Assembly: GCA_002082245.2 (NCBI GenBank)
Contig: NBTC02000002.1
Coordinates: forward strand, 992,001-1,056,000
DNA from: Yersinia enterocolitica
GTDB taxonomy: Bacteria > Pseudomonadota > Gammaproteobacteria > Enterobacterales > Enterobacteriaceae
DNA length: 64,000 nucleotides
Direction of reading: 5' to 3'
Shown here: positions 9,720-17,218 of the stretch, in pieces
Layout: each line of letters begins with the position of its first letter
How positions within the stretch are numbered: the first letter of the stretch is position 1
The notes under the pieces: generated by a model
What the model was told of the DNA's origin: nothing
What the model saw: the letters and a program-made list of their open reading frames with translations, nothing else
Database searches by the model: none
Program-made: the position numbers and the translations under genes

Positions 9720-10889
9720 ATGTACCAACGGAATCACACAGGAATTACACATGTTTTTCGTCGTCCATCTGGTTTGTATACGTTTTGCAAACATCATAAT
9801 GGGATAGCCATTCATATAACGCTTGGCACCAGAGATTCCTATGAGGCTGCGGTAATGTCTCGTAGTTTATTGATGGTTTACTATCAGCATTCCTGCGAAC
9901 CACTTGAGACAGTGCGCCAGATGCTCTATTCATGCAGAAAACAGCTTCAATTAGCTGCTCTGGTGGGTTATGCCGTGCCGCCTTCCCTCCCCCAAACTGT
10001 GCCAGTTGTAAAACAACCAGTAAGGGCTATTGCACCAAAACCAAAGAAAGACAAAGAGAAGCGTTTAACACTGTTAGTTGTTCTGGATGATTACTTAAAA
10101 AGTAATAAAAACGATTGGAGGGCAAAGACGCTGGAAGTCAATGAGTCACGCTGTCGCTATTTAATCGATTTTTTGGGGAATAAACTAATAACAGAAATAA
10201 GCAAATCTGATGTTTCTGACTTTAAGCAACACTTGGTAGATAGAGGATTAAGTCCCAATACCTGTAACGACTATTTTATCAAAGCGTCTGGGCTATTTAC
10301 GTTTGCCTGTAAGCAACGAGATTACATCACAAGAAACCCATTTGAAGGAATGCGCTTTAAAAAAGTATCAAATGTTACTGATAAGAGAGGGATACTCCAC
10401 CTAGAGCATGAGCAGGCACTTAAGGGCTTCCCTGAGCATTCACAGAATTGGTGGTTGCTCCAGTTGCTTTGGTTCACTGGATGCAGGATAAGCGAGATAT
10501 CACAGCTACAGCCAGCCGACTACCGTGTAATTGATGGAGTTAAGTGTATTTCTATTAACGATGAAGGGAATAAAACGCTTAAGAATTATGCCTCTAGGCG
10601 AACCATACCTATTCATGAAGACTTGCTAAAACTCGGTGTTTTCACAGATAAACCAACGTTTACATATACCCCTGATAGGGCTTCTCAGCTTGTTTCTTCA
10701 ATCTATACAGGTCTAGGCGTTACAGCACACAGTTATAGATACGGTATGAGTGACAGACTTAGAAAATTGAACATTCCTGATTATGTCAGATTTGAACTAT
10801 TAGGACATGCACACAAGACAACTACCGATAGGATTTATAAATCAGACGATGCAATTATATTATTAAAATCTGCTATAGATTTAACGTAA
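9720..10889 (+). CDS. int: Tyrosine-type site-specific integrase
   Basis: A 389-residue phage-type integrase that would recombine attP with the cysB 3' end. The N-terminal arm-binding part (about 1-105) is followed by a core-binding SAM-like domain (about 115-205) and the catalytic domain (about 220-389). Catalytic residues are visible: Arg256 in TGCRISEIS, His337 and Arg340 in HSYR, His363 in LLGHAHK, and the nucleophile Tyr373 in DRIYKSD. It starts 45 bases from the attL core, leaving little room for its own promoter, and a small stem (CTCCG/CGGAG, 9688-9709) sits before the ATG. Bidirectional terminator downstream. Confidence 0.95.
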   Translation: MYQRNHTGITHVFRRPSGLYTFCKHHNGIAIHITLGTRDSYEAAVMSRSLLMVYYQHSCEPLETVRQMLYSCRKQLQLAALVGYAVPPSLPQTVPVVKQPVRAIAPKPKKDKEKRLTLLVVLDDYLKSNKNDWRAKTLEVNESRCRYLIDFLGNKLITEISKSDVSDFKQHLVDRGLSPNTCNDYFIKASGLFTFACKQRDYITRNPFEGMRFKKVSNVTDKRGILHLEHEQALKGFPEHSQNWWLLQLLWFTGCRISEISQLQPADYRVIDGVKCISINDEGNKTLKNYASRRTIPIHEDLLKLGVFTDKPTFTYTPDRASQLVSSIYTGLGVTAHSYRYGMSDRLRKLNIPDYVRFELLGHAHKTTTDRIYKSDDAIILLKSAIDLT

Positions 10890-10893
10890 AAAA

Positions 10894-10918
10894 GGCGGGG
10901 ATTAACCCGCCCTGTTTA
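10894..10918. terminator. Bidirectional terminator between int and the tape-measure gene
   Basis: GGCGGG / CCCGCC stem (10894-10899 with 10906-10911). Six A lie on its left, giving a U-run for minus-strand transcripts, and GTTTATTT on its right for int transcripts. Confidence 0.88.
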
Positions 10919-10926
10919 TTTATAAA

Positions 10927-12741
10927 TCAACGTGCTGGGTAACTTGAAAGTAAATCATTCATGGTATTGTTGTTGTACTCGTTTATCTTGTTATTTGCTA
11001 GTACAGAAAAAACCCCCTCTAAACGCCCTACGTCTGTACTAATATGCACATCCGCAGGTTTAACAGTAATATGATTAACTGGTGCTTGGTACTGGCTACT
11101 AGCTTGGTACGGTGTTGGTTGTAGACTGCTTGCTGTAGGAATCATAGCCTGTGGAGACAGTGAATTAGCATATGGTTGGTATGCTTTCATTCCGTCACGT
11201 CCAAGCTCGGCAAGCCATTGTCTAATTCCACCCTTCGTGAGATTTTCTTGATGATTTTTCAGGCTGTCTGCTTTAATCTCTTCCTGACTTTTCAAGAATG
11301 GCAGTTTAGATACTATCCAAGAAATAAGTAAGGTAAGCTTACCTACGGCAGTTCCAAGGGCTTCAATTAGTGGGGTGAGGTCTTTCAGGCTCTTGCCTAC
11401 GCCCTCGCTGCCTCCAATGGCCTCAGATAAGGCTATGCTGAATCTATCCCCTAGCGTTTGCCCTGCTTGCCCTACGGCCTGCCCGAATGCTCTAAGCTGT
11501 ACTAACTGCTCAACCTCAGAAGAAGTTAGTAGCTGTCCCTTGCTGCGCATATCTTCCCAAGTATTAACCAATTGTTTGCCTTGGTCTTTAAAAGCATCCA
11601 AGAACAAACTGGCATCATCAACACCTTCGAGGAAGTAGGTCATCTCCGCATTGGTCTTCTTGAGTTGCTTCCCAGAATCCACAACTTGAACCATAAACTC
11701 GGTGGGACTCCAGTCCTTGATTTGCTTCATAGTTACACCGGTAGGCTTAAGCAATTTTTCATATAAATCAGCGAATTCCCCACCATTTTGAATTTCACCA
11801 GTCTTAGGATTCACTTTCCCCATCTCGGTTAATTCTGCTTTTTTCTCATTGATATCTTTCAACAAATCAATGGGGTCTTTTGTAATATTGTTAAGGACGC
11901 TGTACCGAACTAAAGCCTGTGCCTCAAAACTCTCTACGTCCTGCTTCTGCATCTGTTTGATCAGCATTGCACGGTTTGTGCTGGTTTGTGCTGCTGAATA
12001 TGCAGCAAAACCGCCTACCAAACCGCCTGCAACAGCCATACCTGTACCAGCGGCTAGCCCAAATCTACCATTCTTTGCACCAACTGCTTGTTGTCGTGGT
12101 TGTTTACGTGCTTGAGTTTCACTGCGTGATATGGCTCTTGTTGTTTGTAGCAGACGTTTAGCTTCAAAATTTAGCTCTTTCATATCAAGGCGTTGTTCAC
12201 GATATTGTTGTGTTAAAGCTTTGGCGGCTGTTACCGCTTTGAGTTTTTCACCAGCGCTCAGTTTATCGAGACGAGCAATATCAAGGCTCATATTCTTTAG
12301 CTTCATCGTTGCTGCGATGTCACGGTCAGTTGCTTCCTTCAGGGCTTTGCGATATGCCAATCGCTTTTTATCTGCCAGTGCTGCCTCTTTTGCCTGACGG
12401 GCGGCTTCTGACTGGGTTTTACCCACGCTATTCATTTGTTTCATTTGTGCTGCCGTCACCGCTGCCCAATCTTTGGTTGATGGCGTACCCACGATACCAG
12501 TGCCGAAACCTGACTTAACTTTGCTTGCTTGATTGAATACTTTTGAAATAGCTGCCATCTGCTGATTGGCTACGGCTTTTGCACTTGCTACGGCTTTATT
12601 GGCAGAGGCTGGAGAAATGGTTCCTACTGCCCCAATTGATTCTTTCCTCAGCTTTTTCATTTGTTCTTTTACACGTTTTAAACTTTGGATATCAGTATCA
12701 AATTTGACGATATTCCTTAGCGTAGCTGCTGTTATATTCAT
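10927..12741 (-). CDS. Short tape-measure-like tail protein
   Basis: A 604-residue protein with the architecture of siphophage tail tape-measure proteins. It has a long charged/Ala-rich helical N-terminal half (1-220), a Gly/Ala hydrophobic segment (228-252), then a block (about 320-445). In that block GGEFADLYEKLLKPTGVT, LEGVDDASLFLDAF and GQAVGQAGQTLGDRFSIAL follow the order of motifs I know from tape-measure families (FFE-PKVGVT, FYMEAI-D, LG-RLAIAL). A second hydrophobic helix (468-482) follows. Such proteins set tail length, so 604 residues predict a short tail. No other tail gene is in the element. The start has AACAAGGAG before it. A terminator lies directly upstream, so expression may be controlled by read-through. 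Family call is by pattern; alternatives are a generic phage coiled-coil protein. Confidence 0.75.
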   Translation of the reverse strand: MNITAATLRNIVKFDTDIQSLKRVKEQMKKLRKESIGAVGTISPASANKAVASAKAVANQQMAAISKVFNQASKVKSGFGTGIVGTPSTKDWAAVTAAQMKQMNSVGKTQSEAARQAKEAALADKKRLAYRKALKEATDRDIAATMKLKNMSLDIARLDKLSAGEKLKAVTAAKALTQQYREQRLDMKELNFEAKRLLQTTRAISRSETQARKQPRQQAVGAKNGRFGLAAGTGMAVAGGLVGGFAAYSAAQTSTNRAMLIKQMQKQDVESFEAQALVRYSVLNNITKDPIDLLKDINEKKAELTEMGKVNPKTGEIQNGGEFADLYEKLLKPTGVTMKQIKDWSPTEFMVQVVDSGKQLKKTNAEMTYFLEGVDDASLFLDAFKDQGKQLVNTWEDMRSKGQLLTSSEVEQLVQLRAFGQAVGQAGQTLGDRFSIALSEAIGGSEGVGKSLKDLTPLIEALGTAVGKLTLLISWIVSKLPFLKSQEEIKADSLKNHQENLTKGGIRQWLAELGRDGMKAYQPYANSLSPQAMIPTASSLQPTPYQASSQYQAPVNHITVKPADVHISTDVGRLEGVFSVLANNKINEYNNNTMNDLLSSYPAR

Positions 12742-12783
12742 ATATTTATCTCCTTGTTATTATTTTTCTCAGATAAAATCAGA

Positions 12784-12814
12784 TAAAAAAATAGCCAGCG
12801 GTTTAAGGCTGGCT
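12784..12814 (-). terminator. Terminator immediately upstream of the tape-measure gene
   Basis: AGCCAG / CTGGCT stem (12793-12798 with 12809-12814) with a T-run on the minus strand (12784-12790). It would end the HTH-gene transcript only some 45 bases before the tape-measure start codon. Confidence 0.75.
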
Positions 12815-12817
12815 TTA

Positions 12818-13009
12818 TTACTTAGACTGAAGAGGATGCGTTAACGCATCCTCCAATGTCATTTTCTGTTCTTTCATACGCCAATGTACCGTTGACTCTG
12901 AAATGTTGAATAGCTTTGCAAGCTGCCTGATGTTTAATACATTAAGTACATCAGCTCCTGAAATACGCCTGATAATTCGGTGTGAGCTACCCTCTAGGGT
13001 AATAACCAT
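12818..13009 (-). CDS. Small helix-turn-helix protein
   Basis: A 63-residue protein whose second half is a helix-turn-helix (IRQLAKLFNISESTVHWRMK) followed by MTLEDALTHP. That arrangement recurs in small phage DNA-binding proteins and in the HTH appended to phage HNH nucleases. The N-terminal 25 residues are basic and beta-like. AGAGGT stands nine bases before the ATG. It lies between the capsid and tape-measure genes and ends at a terminator. It may regulate the structural genes, but no target is shown. Confidence 0.6.
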   Translation of the reverse strand: MVITLEGSSHRIIRRISGADVLNVLNIRQLAKLFNISESTVHWRMKEQKMTLEDALTHPLQSK

Positions 13010-13095
13010 AATACAATACCTCTATATAATAAAAATGATAGATATAAAAGAACGGGGCTAATATAGACCCCACTCATAATAAAAATAAACAGGCA

Positions 13096-13132
13096 TGTAA
13101 AGAGGGTAAGTACTGTAGTAATAAATACCCTC
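13096..13132 (-). terminator. Possible terminator after the capsid gene
   Basis: Perfect GAGGGTA / TACCCTC arms (13102-13108 and 13126-13132) with a 17-base loop, and TTTA on the minus-strand exit. The loop is long, so termination would be weak. Confidence 0.45.
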
Positions 13133-13141
13133 ACACCTAAA

Positions 13142-14185
13142 TTAAGCCTTAATTGATAATGAGATTGTCGCCTGAGGCAGGTTGTTTACTGGTAAAAGTG
13201 AGAACTCAGAAACAATTGTTGGGAATCCCCATTCGTCATTAGGTAATTGATACTGAATGAATTCTCCCTCAACACCAATCATATTAGCTGATTTTATCGC
13301 TGGCCCTGCATGATGAACATGGACACGACTTGATTTAGTGTATTTAGTAAACATGAAACCTCCATTATCTGGAATGTCATATTGAGCGTTTTGTCCTGTA
13401 ACATCGATAAAGACTACACCCTTGTAGACCCACATCTGATAAGCTGGAAGCAATTCAGTATACTGAGTAAGGAAGTTATCCGCACTGAGTGAAGACAAGT
13501 TGTAAATCATTGTCTCAGCCACCGTAGGGTGATATTTAAGTTCTGTTGCTAGGCTACCAGAGCACACAATGAAGCGTTGTAATACATCTCCATTCTTCCC
13601 TTGAGTAGCAATTTGCTGCTGTTGAATCAGACTATCTAGTTGCTTAGGTACAGAAGCACTTGCAGCGAAATCAAATTCATAATTAACCTGACTACCAGCA
13701 CCAAATTCATCATAATAATTTAAATCGCCCTGACCTGCATATTTAGATTTAGAAACCCCTCGAAGGATTGAGTCAGAATAATAACGGTCTTTAGTATTGT
13801 AATACTTCGTTACTTGCTTCTCGATTAGTTCAAGCCTAGCTTTACCTAGTGTTTGGTCTGCATCAAGACCTGCTGCACGGAATCGCTCTAAATCACGAGA
13901 TGTCAATTGGTCAACACTGCTGAAATATGGCAGTTGATAAACGTAATTCGAGAAACGAGGTCTTACTGTAGTATTGAAGTCACTTGCGTAAGGCACATTT
14001 TCATTTAATACTTCTTCCGCTTTATCAATCAAACGATCTAATGCCACGTTCAGTGTGTCGTGATTCTCAACACCAAATAGATCAAGGGCATTGAATAATC
14101 GATTGGGTATTTTAATCTGCTCATAGATATATGATAGGTCTACGATTTGATCACTTGGATTTGCAGGTGCTAATTTAAAAGCCAT
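13142..14185 (-). CDS. Major capsid protein, lambda gpE-like
   Basis: A 347-residue protein of the size (lambda gpE 341) and architecture of the lambda-type HK97-fold major capsid protein family. The N-terminal arm has IVDLSYIYEQIKIPNRLFNALDL. A middle region contains a long charged helix (ARLELIEKQVTKYY) followed by strands typical of this family. Near the C-terminus MWVYKGVVFIDVTG and the IPDNGGFMF turn correspond to the YGDVAIVVYSG...LPDNTMV segment of gpE. It sits downstream of a decoration-like gene, the same D-E order as in lambda. There is no protease/scaffold or portal gene next to it. Start supported by AATAAGGAAG. A degenerate match is possible, but the two-gene context raises confidence. 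Confidence 0.78.
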   Translation of the reverse strand: MAFKLAPANPSDQIVDLSYIYEQIKIPNRLFNALDLFGVENHDTLNVALDRLIDKAEEVLNENVPYASDFNTTVRPRFSNYVYQLPYFSSVDQLTSRDLERFRAAGLDADQTLGKARLELIEKQVTKYYNTKDRYYSDSILRGVSKSKYAGQGDLNYYDEFGAGSQVNYEFDFAASASVPKQLDSLIQQQQIATQGKNGDVLQRFIVCSGSLATELKYHPTVAETMIYNLSSLSADNFLTQYTELLPAYQMWVYKGVVFIDVTGQNAQYDIPDNGGFMFTKYTKSSRVHVHHAGPAIKSANMIGVEGEFIQYQLPNDEWGFPTIVSEFSLLPVNNLPQATISLSIKA

Positions 14186-14239
14186 ATTATTTTTCTTCCT
14201 TATTATTGTTATTTTATTGTTTAGAATTAATCTATTCTG

Positions 14240-14587
14240 TTACTGAATACGGAAACCATCTACAAGAAGTAACGTTTTTGCTTTAGCCAAGCCCGCTGCA
14301 TCTGCTGCTTGGAGGACTGCTTCACGTAATACCACACCAAATGCATTTGCCACCCGTAGTGTCTGTGCTGAGCCTGCGGGATAGTCTTCAAGAACGACGT
14401 AGACTTTTGTCGAGGCTGTTGTTGCTGCTGCGCCTGATGTTGCATCAATGCAAGTTCCAGCATAAGTAATAGCTGGGAGCGGCATAGTGACAAGCTTCTG
14501 ATTGAAGACGTTATCAACGGCATACGCGATGATATCATTCTGGCCTAAAGGGCTTGTACCTGTTTTACCTGTTTTTAATAGAGACAT
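14240..14587 (-). CDS. Head decoration protein, lambda gpD-like
   Basis: A 115-residue Ala/Gly/Thr-rich protein directly upstream of the capsid gene. Its VYVVLEDYPAGSAQTL strand-turn-strand and AFGVVLREAVL stretch resemble gpD/SHP-type decoration proteins, which trimerise on lambda-like capsids and stabilise them after expansion. No signal peptide or membrane helix. Leader AACAACAATAAAAGGAAGG precedes the ATG. The family call rests on size, composition and gene order with the capsid gene, so it is less certain than the capsid itself. Confidence 0.6.
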   Translation of the reverse strand: MSLLKTGKTGTSPLGQNDIIAYAVDNVFNQKLVTMPLPAITYAGTCIDATSGAAATTASTKVYVVLEDYPAGSAQTLRVANAFGVVLREAVLQAADAAGLAKAKTLLLVDGFRIQ

Positions 14588-14600
14588 TCTTTCCTTCCTT

Positions 14601-14852
14601 TTATTGTTGTTTGTATTTTGCTTTAACCAGTTGGAGCAAATAATCCGGTTCTTCTTTACTGTTATTGGACTTATTTACTTCAAAATCTGCATGGTCTTCG
14701 TTTCGAGTGACAGCGCTACTCATCATCAGGCCACCTTCACCATACTCCTCTGCTTTGATATCAAATTGTTTGGCGATGAATGCCATTTTGTTTAACAATT
14801 CCATATCGTCAGAATAATACGTGACTTTAAATTTCTTATTACTTGTTGCCAT
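14601..14852 (-). CDS. Small protein heading the capsid gene cluster
   Basis: I do not recognise this 83-residue protein. It starts MATSNKKFKVTYYSDDMELL, is acidic in the middle, and ends DYLLQLVKAKYKQQ. No membrane segment. It is the first gene of the 14852-13142 cluster, 13 bases upstream of the decoration gene, with AAGGAA before the ATG. A scaffold or size-determination factor would fit the position, but there is no sequence support for either. Confidence 0.6.
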   Translation of the reverse strand: MATSNKKFKVTYYSDDMELLNKMAFIAKQFDIKAEEYGEGGLMMSSAVTRNEDHADFEVNKSNNSKEEPDYLLQLVKAKYKQQ

Positions 14853-15073
14853 AGATTATTCCTTATATTTGTTATAGCACTTTGAAATGCCCCTTGAGTT
14901 GATTTAATAAGAGTATTAGATTTAGAGAATATAATATGAATAGTCAAATCAACGAACAAGAGGCATTTGAAAGTTCAATTGTAGATTGTTTACTTTGCTT
15001 GTTTAAAATGAGAAGTTATAACTTACTGAATTCTCTTAACTATATATTCCCGCAGTGTAGATATAAAATAATA

Positions 15074-15105
15074 GGCTCTATCACATCCAGCGATAGAACC
15101 TTTAT
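15074..15105 (+). terminator. Terminator-like hairpin in the leader region
   Basis: GGCTCTATC / GATAGAACC arms (15074-15082 and 15092-15100; one G-U pair) followed by TTTATCTTT. No plus-strand gene is recognised upstream, so it could end a small RNA starting near 14935, where TATAAT occurs. Confidence 0.55.
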
Positions 15106-15381
15106 CTTTAAGCACAAACAAACAATAACAAGGAAGTAAACAAGAAATCAGATTATCAGAGGAAATGAACGGAAGAGCGTACATTTATTAAAATCTCTAA
15201 AAGTAAAGACCTTAAGAAATGTCACCTACTGGCAATGCGGGTGCTGAAGCCACAAGGATTTATCCAGAAGATGAGGCATTATTTTGTAATTAAAGTGATG
15301 GCTTAATTTCTACTTTTAATTAATTTTTTAATAATTCAAGGAGATAATTTTCGGCTATTATTCGTGGTAATGAGTTTCAAA

Positions 15382-15426
15382 TCATCCCTCTAATATTATT
15401 ATACACTATTACAGGGATGACTGCAA
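15382..15426 (-). promoter_or_regulatory. Sigma70-like promoter with operator palindrome, reading towards the capsid genes
   Basis: On the minus strand, TTGCAG (15426-15421), a 17-base spacer and TATAAT (15403-15398) form a near-consensus promoter. Two 14-base arms matching at 13 positions (15382-15395 and 15407-15420) form an inverted repeat centred on the -10 box, so a dimeric repressor bound there would block RNA polymerase. Confidence 0.75.
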
Positions 15427-15477
15427 TATATTGTGGTGATTTTCCTTGACTATTTCTTATTTATTTTAATATTCTTC

Positions 15478-15804
15478 TTATGCAAGAACACCCCCACATT
15501 CTAATAACTCTTTTTCAAATTCTCTTACAGCCTGTTCACCACACTTCAACGCGATATGCTGAACAATGTTAGCTCGCTCTATTAGATCCTGATGATGTTC
15601 AGTCAGATAATGTTCGTTACTTAAAATGACGTCAGCTAATTGGTCTAATTTATCGTTTGTGTATTCGATTAACGAGAATAGATTGATATGTTCATTATCA
15701 ACGAAATAATTCAGATCTAAATAGATACTCTCAAGTTCATTCAAAATCTTATTTGTCTTCTTCACTGCTTTCTTCTGTTTTTGTTTTTTCAAGAAGTACA
15801 TCAT
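15478..15804 (-). CDS. Unknown helical protein of the element
   Basis: A 108-residue protein starting at an ATG-ATG pair at 15804 (MMYFLKKQKQKKAVKKTNK). The longer frame to 15846 would lie in the A-rich leader and lacks a ribosome site. It has a basic N-terminus, then predicted long amphipathic helices (ILNELESIYLDLNYF; NDKLDQLADVIL). There is one Cys in ALKCGEQ and one in ELLECGG. No recognised domain. The gene shares the AACAACAATAATAAAAAAGG leader with the capsid genes although it lies upstream of their promoter. Confidence 0.6.
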   Translation of the reverse strand: MMYFLKKQKQKKAVKKTNKILNELESIYLDLNYFVDNEHINLFSLIEYTNDKLDQLADVILSNEHYLTEHHQDLIERANIVQHIALKCGEQAVREFEKELLECGGVLA

Positions 15805-15932
15805 TAGTTTGGTTTCCTTTTTTATTATTGTTGTTATTGTTAACACCGCATTCGCTACGTGATAAACACGGTGTTTTAATCGAGTTAGGGTATACCCTGT
15901 AGGTTAGGGTGTCTTTATAGAGAACTCTTCTC

Positions 15933-16100
15933 CTAGCTTGCAGTATTGCGTCTGTAGCAAGGGGCTAACATAACTATCATCAAAGCCATTAGTTGAAACT
16001 GTGTTTGTACAATAGGTACAAAGGTAATTACTGGGAATAAATAAAAAGATACTGCAAAACACAGAAACAGCGCACCCAGTAAAGTTAGATATTTAATCAA
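15933..16100 (-). CDS. Small two-helix membrane protein
   Basis: A 55-residue protein starting with TTG at 16100, preceded by AGGAGG at 16110-16105. It reads MIKYLTLLGALFLCFAVSFY (first membrane helix), a short VITFVPIVQTQF loop, a second helix (QLMALMIVMLAPCY) and a basic tail RRNTAS. It follows the 68-residue gene by eight bases. Possible roles are superinfection interference, lysis assistance or membrane anchoring; none is shown. Confidence 0.55.
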   Translation of the reverse strand: MIKYLTLLGALFLCFAVSFYLFPVITFVPIVQTQFQLMALMIVMLAPCYRRNTAS

Positions 16101-16108
16101 CTCACCTC

Positions 16109-16315
16109 CTAGTTTAAAATAGTTAATGGCAATTCATCACGAGTCTTCTGTTTTTTGTTTTTTATTTGCCTCTGAATTTGTGCCATTGTTTGTTTTAGCA
16201 TACCCGGCACACTCCAACCCTCATCCCAACAAAATTCTTTAAGTTCTTGGTATTCCTCTGGGGTCATGTATAAGCTGAGTGTGATTGTTTGTTCTTTGTC
16301 TTTTGCATATGCCAT
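16109..16315 (-). CDS. Small RHH-like protein, plasmid/replication module
   Basis: A 68-residue protein with AGGAGAAAC before its ATG. Residues 9-45 (QTITLSLYMTPEEYQELKEF then WSVPGMLKQTMAQIQ) follow the strand-helix-helix layout of ribbon-helix-helix DNA-binding proteins, with a basic tail RQIKNKKQKTRDE. It lies just downstream of the Rep-like gene. In plasmids such proteins control copy number or partition; here the target could be the iterons at 17675-17750. Confidence 0.55.
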   Translation of the reverse strand: MAYAKDKEQTITLSLYMTPEEYQELKEFCWDEGWSVPGMLKQTMAQIQRQIKNKKQKTRDELPLTILN

Positions 16316-16338
16316 ATGTTTCTCCTATAAGATAATAT

Positions 16339-17073
16339 TTAGAATGGTTCAGGTATATGATCACAATTACCAGATTGATAACCTATATCTGGATAATAGT
16401 ATTGTTTAGGCTCAGGCTTCTTAACAACTGCAACATACTTATAATCTGACCTTGCAAAATCTGGGAGGTCGTCTTCATCTTCATTGTGCTTTGGTGAATA
16501 AATTTCTATCGGTTTTTCTTTTATCTGTTCTATTTCTTTAATGGCTATTTCTTCTACTTTTAAGCTTTCATTCACTGCTTCATTATCAGAGACTTTGTTA
16601 GCCTTTGATTTTGCTTCTATAAAGGCACTTACAGGCTTAGGCGGTACCTTTGCATTGGTTAACTGCTTACCCTGCACTAATGGCTGTTCTGTACGTTCAT
16701 AACGTGTGCCTTTTAACTGGCCTGTCAGGTCTGTTTTGAATCCTACTACTTCATTGATATCTAAAACTGTATATAGATTACTTAGACCTTTTCTTGATTC
16801 TTTTTTAAGCAGACCTAATTCAAGTAGACCATTAATATATTTTTGAGTAGAAGTTTTACTTCCTATCCCTAACTCCTCAGTAATTCTAACAATACTGGGA
16901 AAAACCTTTCCACTATTTTCTTGCCAAGCTAAAAGATAAATATAAACTGTTTTGAGAGACAGACTAAAGGGTAATAACTTCCCATTTACTTCAATCTTAT
17001 TGATTGCCATTACATCAGAATACTGTTTAGAAAAAGTTCTTTCATTATTATTGTTGTTGTTGATCTCTGTCAT
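16339..17073 (-). CDS. Rep-like winged-helix replication protein
   Basis: A 244-residue protein from the ATG at 17073 (AAAGGGGA seven bases upstream); the frame's extra five codons to 17088 are less likely. Residues about 20-115 form a winged helix of the HTH_36/Rep type: LSLKTVYIYLLAWQENSG, then PSIVRITEELGIGSKTSTQK, then YINGLLELGLLKKESRKG. This is the arrangement found in replication initiators of plasmids and phages. The C-terminal half is low-complexity, Lys/Glu-rich, ending YYYPDIGYQSGNCDHIPEPF. Its start overlaps the end of the 55-residue gene upstream, implying translational coupling. Iteron-like repeats lie 600 bases upstream. It could also be a transcriptional regulator; replication is the better fit from context. 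Confidence 0.6.
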   Translation of the reverse strand: MTEINNNNNNERTFSKQYSDVMAINKIEVNGKLLPFSLSLKTVYIYLLAWQENSGKVFPSIVRITEELGIGSKTSTQKYINGLLELGLLKKESRKGLSNLYTVLDINEVVGFKTDLTGQLKGTRYERTEQPLVQGKQLTNAKVPPKPVSAFIEAKSKANKVSDNEAVNESLKVEEIAIKEIEQIKEKPIEIYSPKHNEDEDDLPDFARSDYKYVAVVKKPEPKQYYYPDIGYQSGNCDHIPEPF

Positions 17074-17215
17074 TATTTCCCCTTTCATTGGAGTTATCGT
17101 TGTTTGTTTTATTCATTGCCTGTTTAATCAAATGTTTTATTGCTGCTGGTCTAGATTTATTCGGGTAGTTATCATCTAACCATTGCACCAGCTCTCTAGG
17201 CAGTTCAACTTGCAT
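17048..17215 (-). CDS. Small RHH-like protein coupled to the Rep-like gene
   Basis: A 55-residue protein found by direct reading. It starts MQVELPRELVQWLDDNYPNK, continues SRPAAIKHLIKQAMNK, and ends in an Asn/Gln-rich tail (NNDRDQQQQ). The first 36 residues have the strand-helix-helix form of CopG/Arc-type regulators. AGGAG lies nine bases before the ATG. Its 3' end overlaps the start of the Rep-like gene in another frame, a classic arrangement for a copy-number regulator upstream of a rep gene. Confidence 0.6.
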   Translation of the reverse strand: MQVELPRELVQWLDDNYPNKSRPAAIKHLIKQAMNKTNNDNSNERGNNDRDQQQQ

Positions 17216-17218
17216 TTT

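Larger units (their letters stand above)
14853..15477. other. Long regulatory leader region upstream of the capsid cluster
   Basis: About 625 bases with no convincing gene. It holds an operator-flanked promoter (15382-15426) reading towards the capsid genes and a plus-strand terminator-like hairpin (15074-15105). A 67-codon plus-strand frame (14936-15139) overlaps that hairpin and lacks a ribosome site, so I do not call it. Minus transcripts from the promoter would carry roughly 540 untranslated bases before 14852. Confidence 0.6.

Noticed and set aside
14936..15139. 67-codon plus-strand open frame in the element
   Set aside because: No ribosome site, opposite to all neighbours, and a terminator-like hairpin lies inside it.
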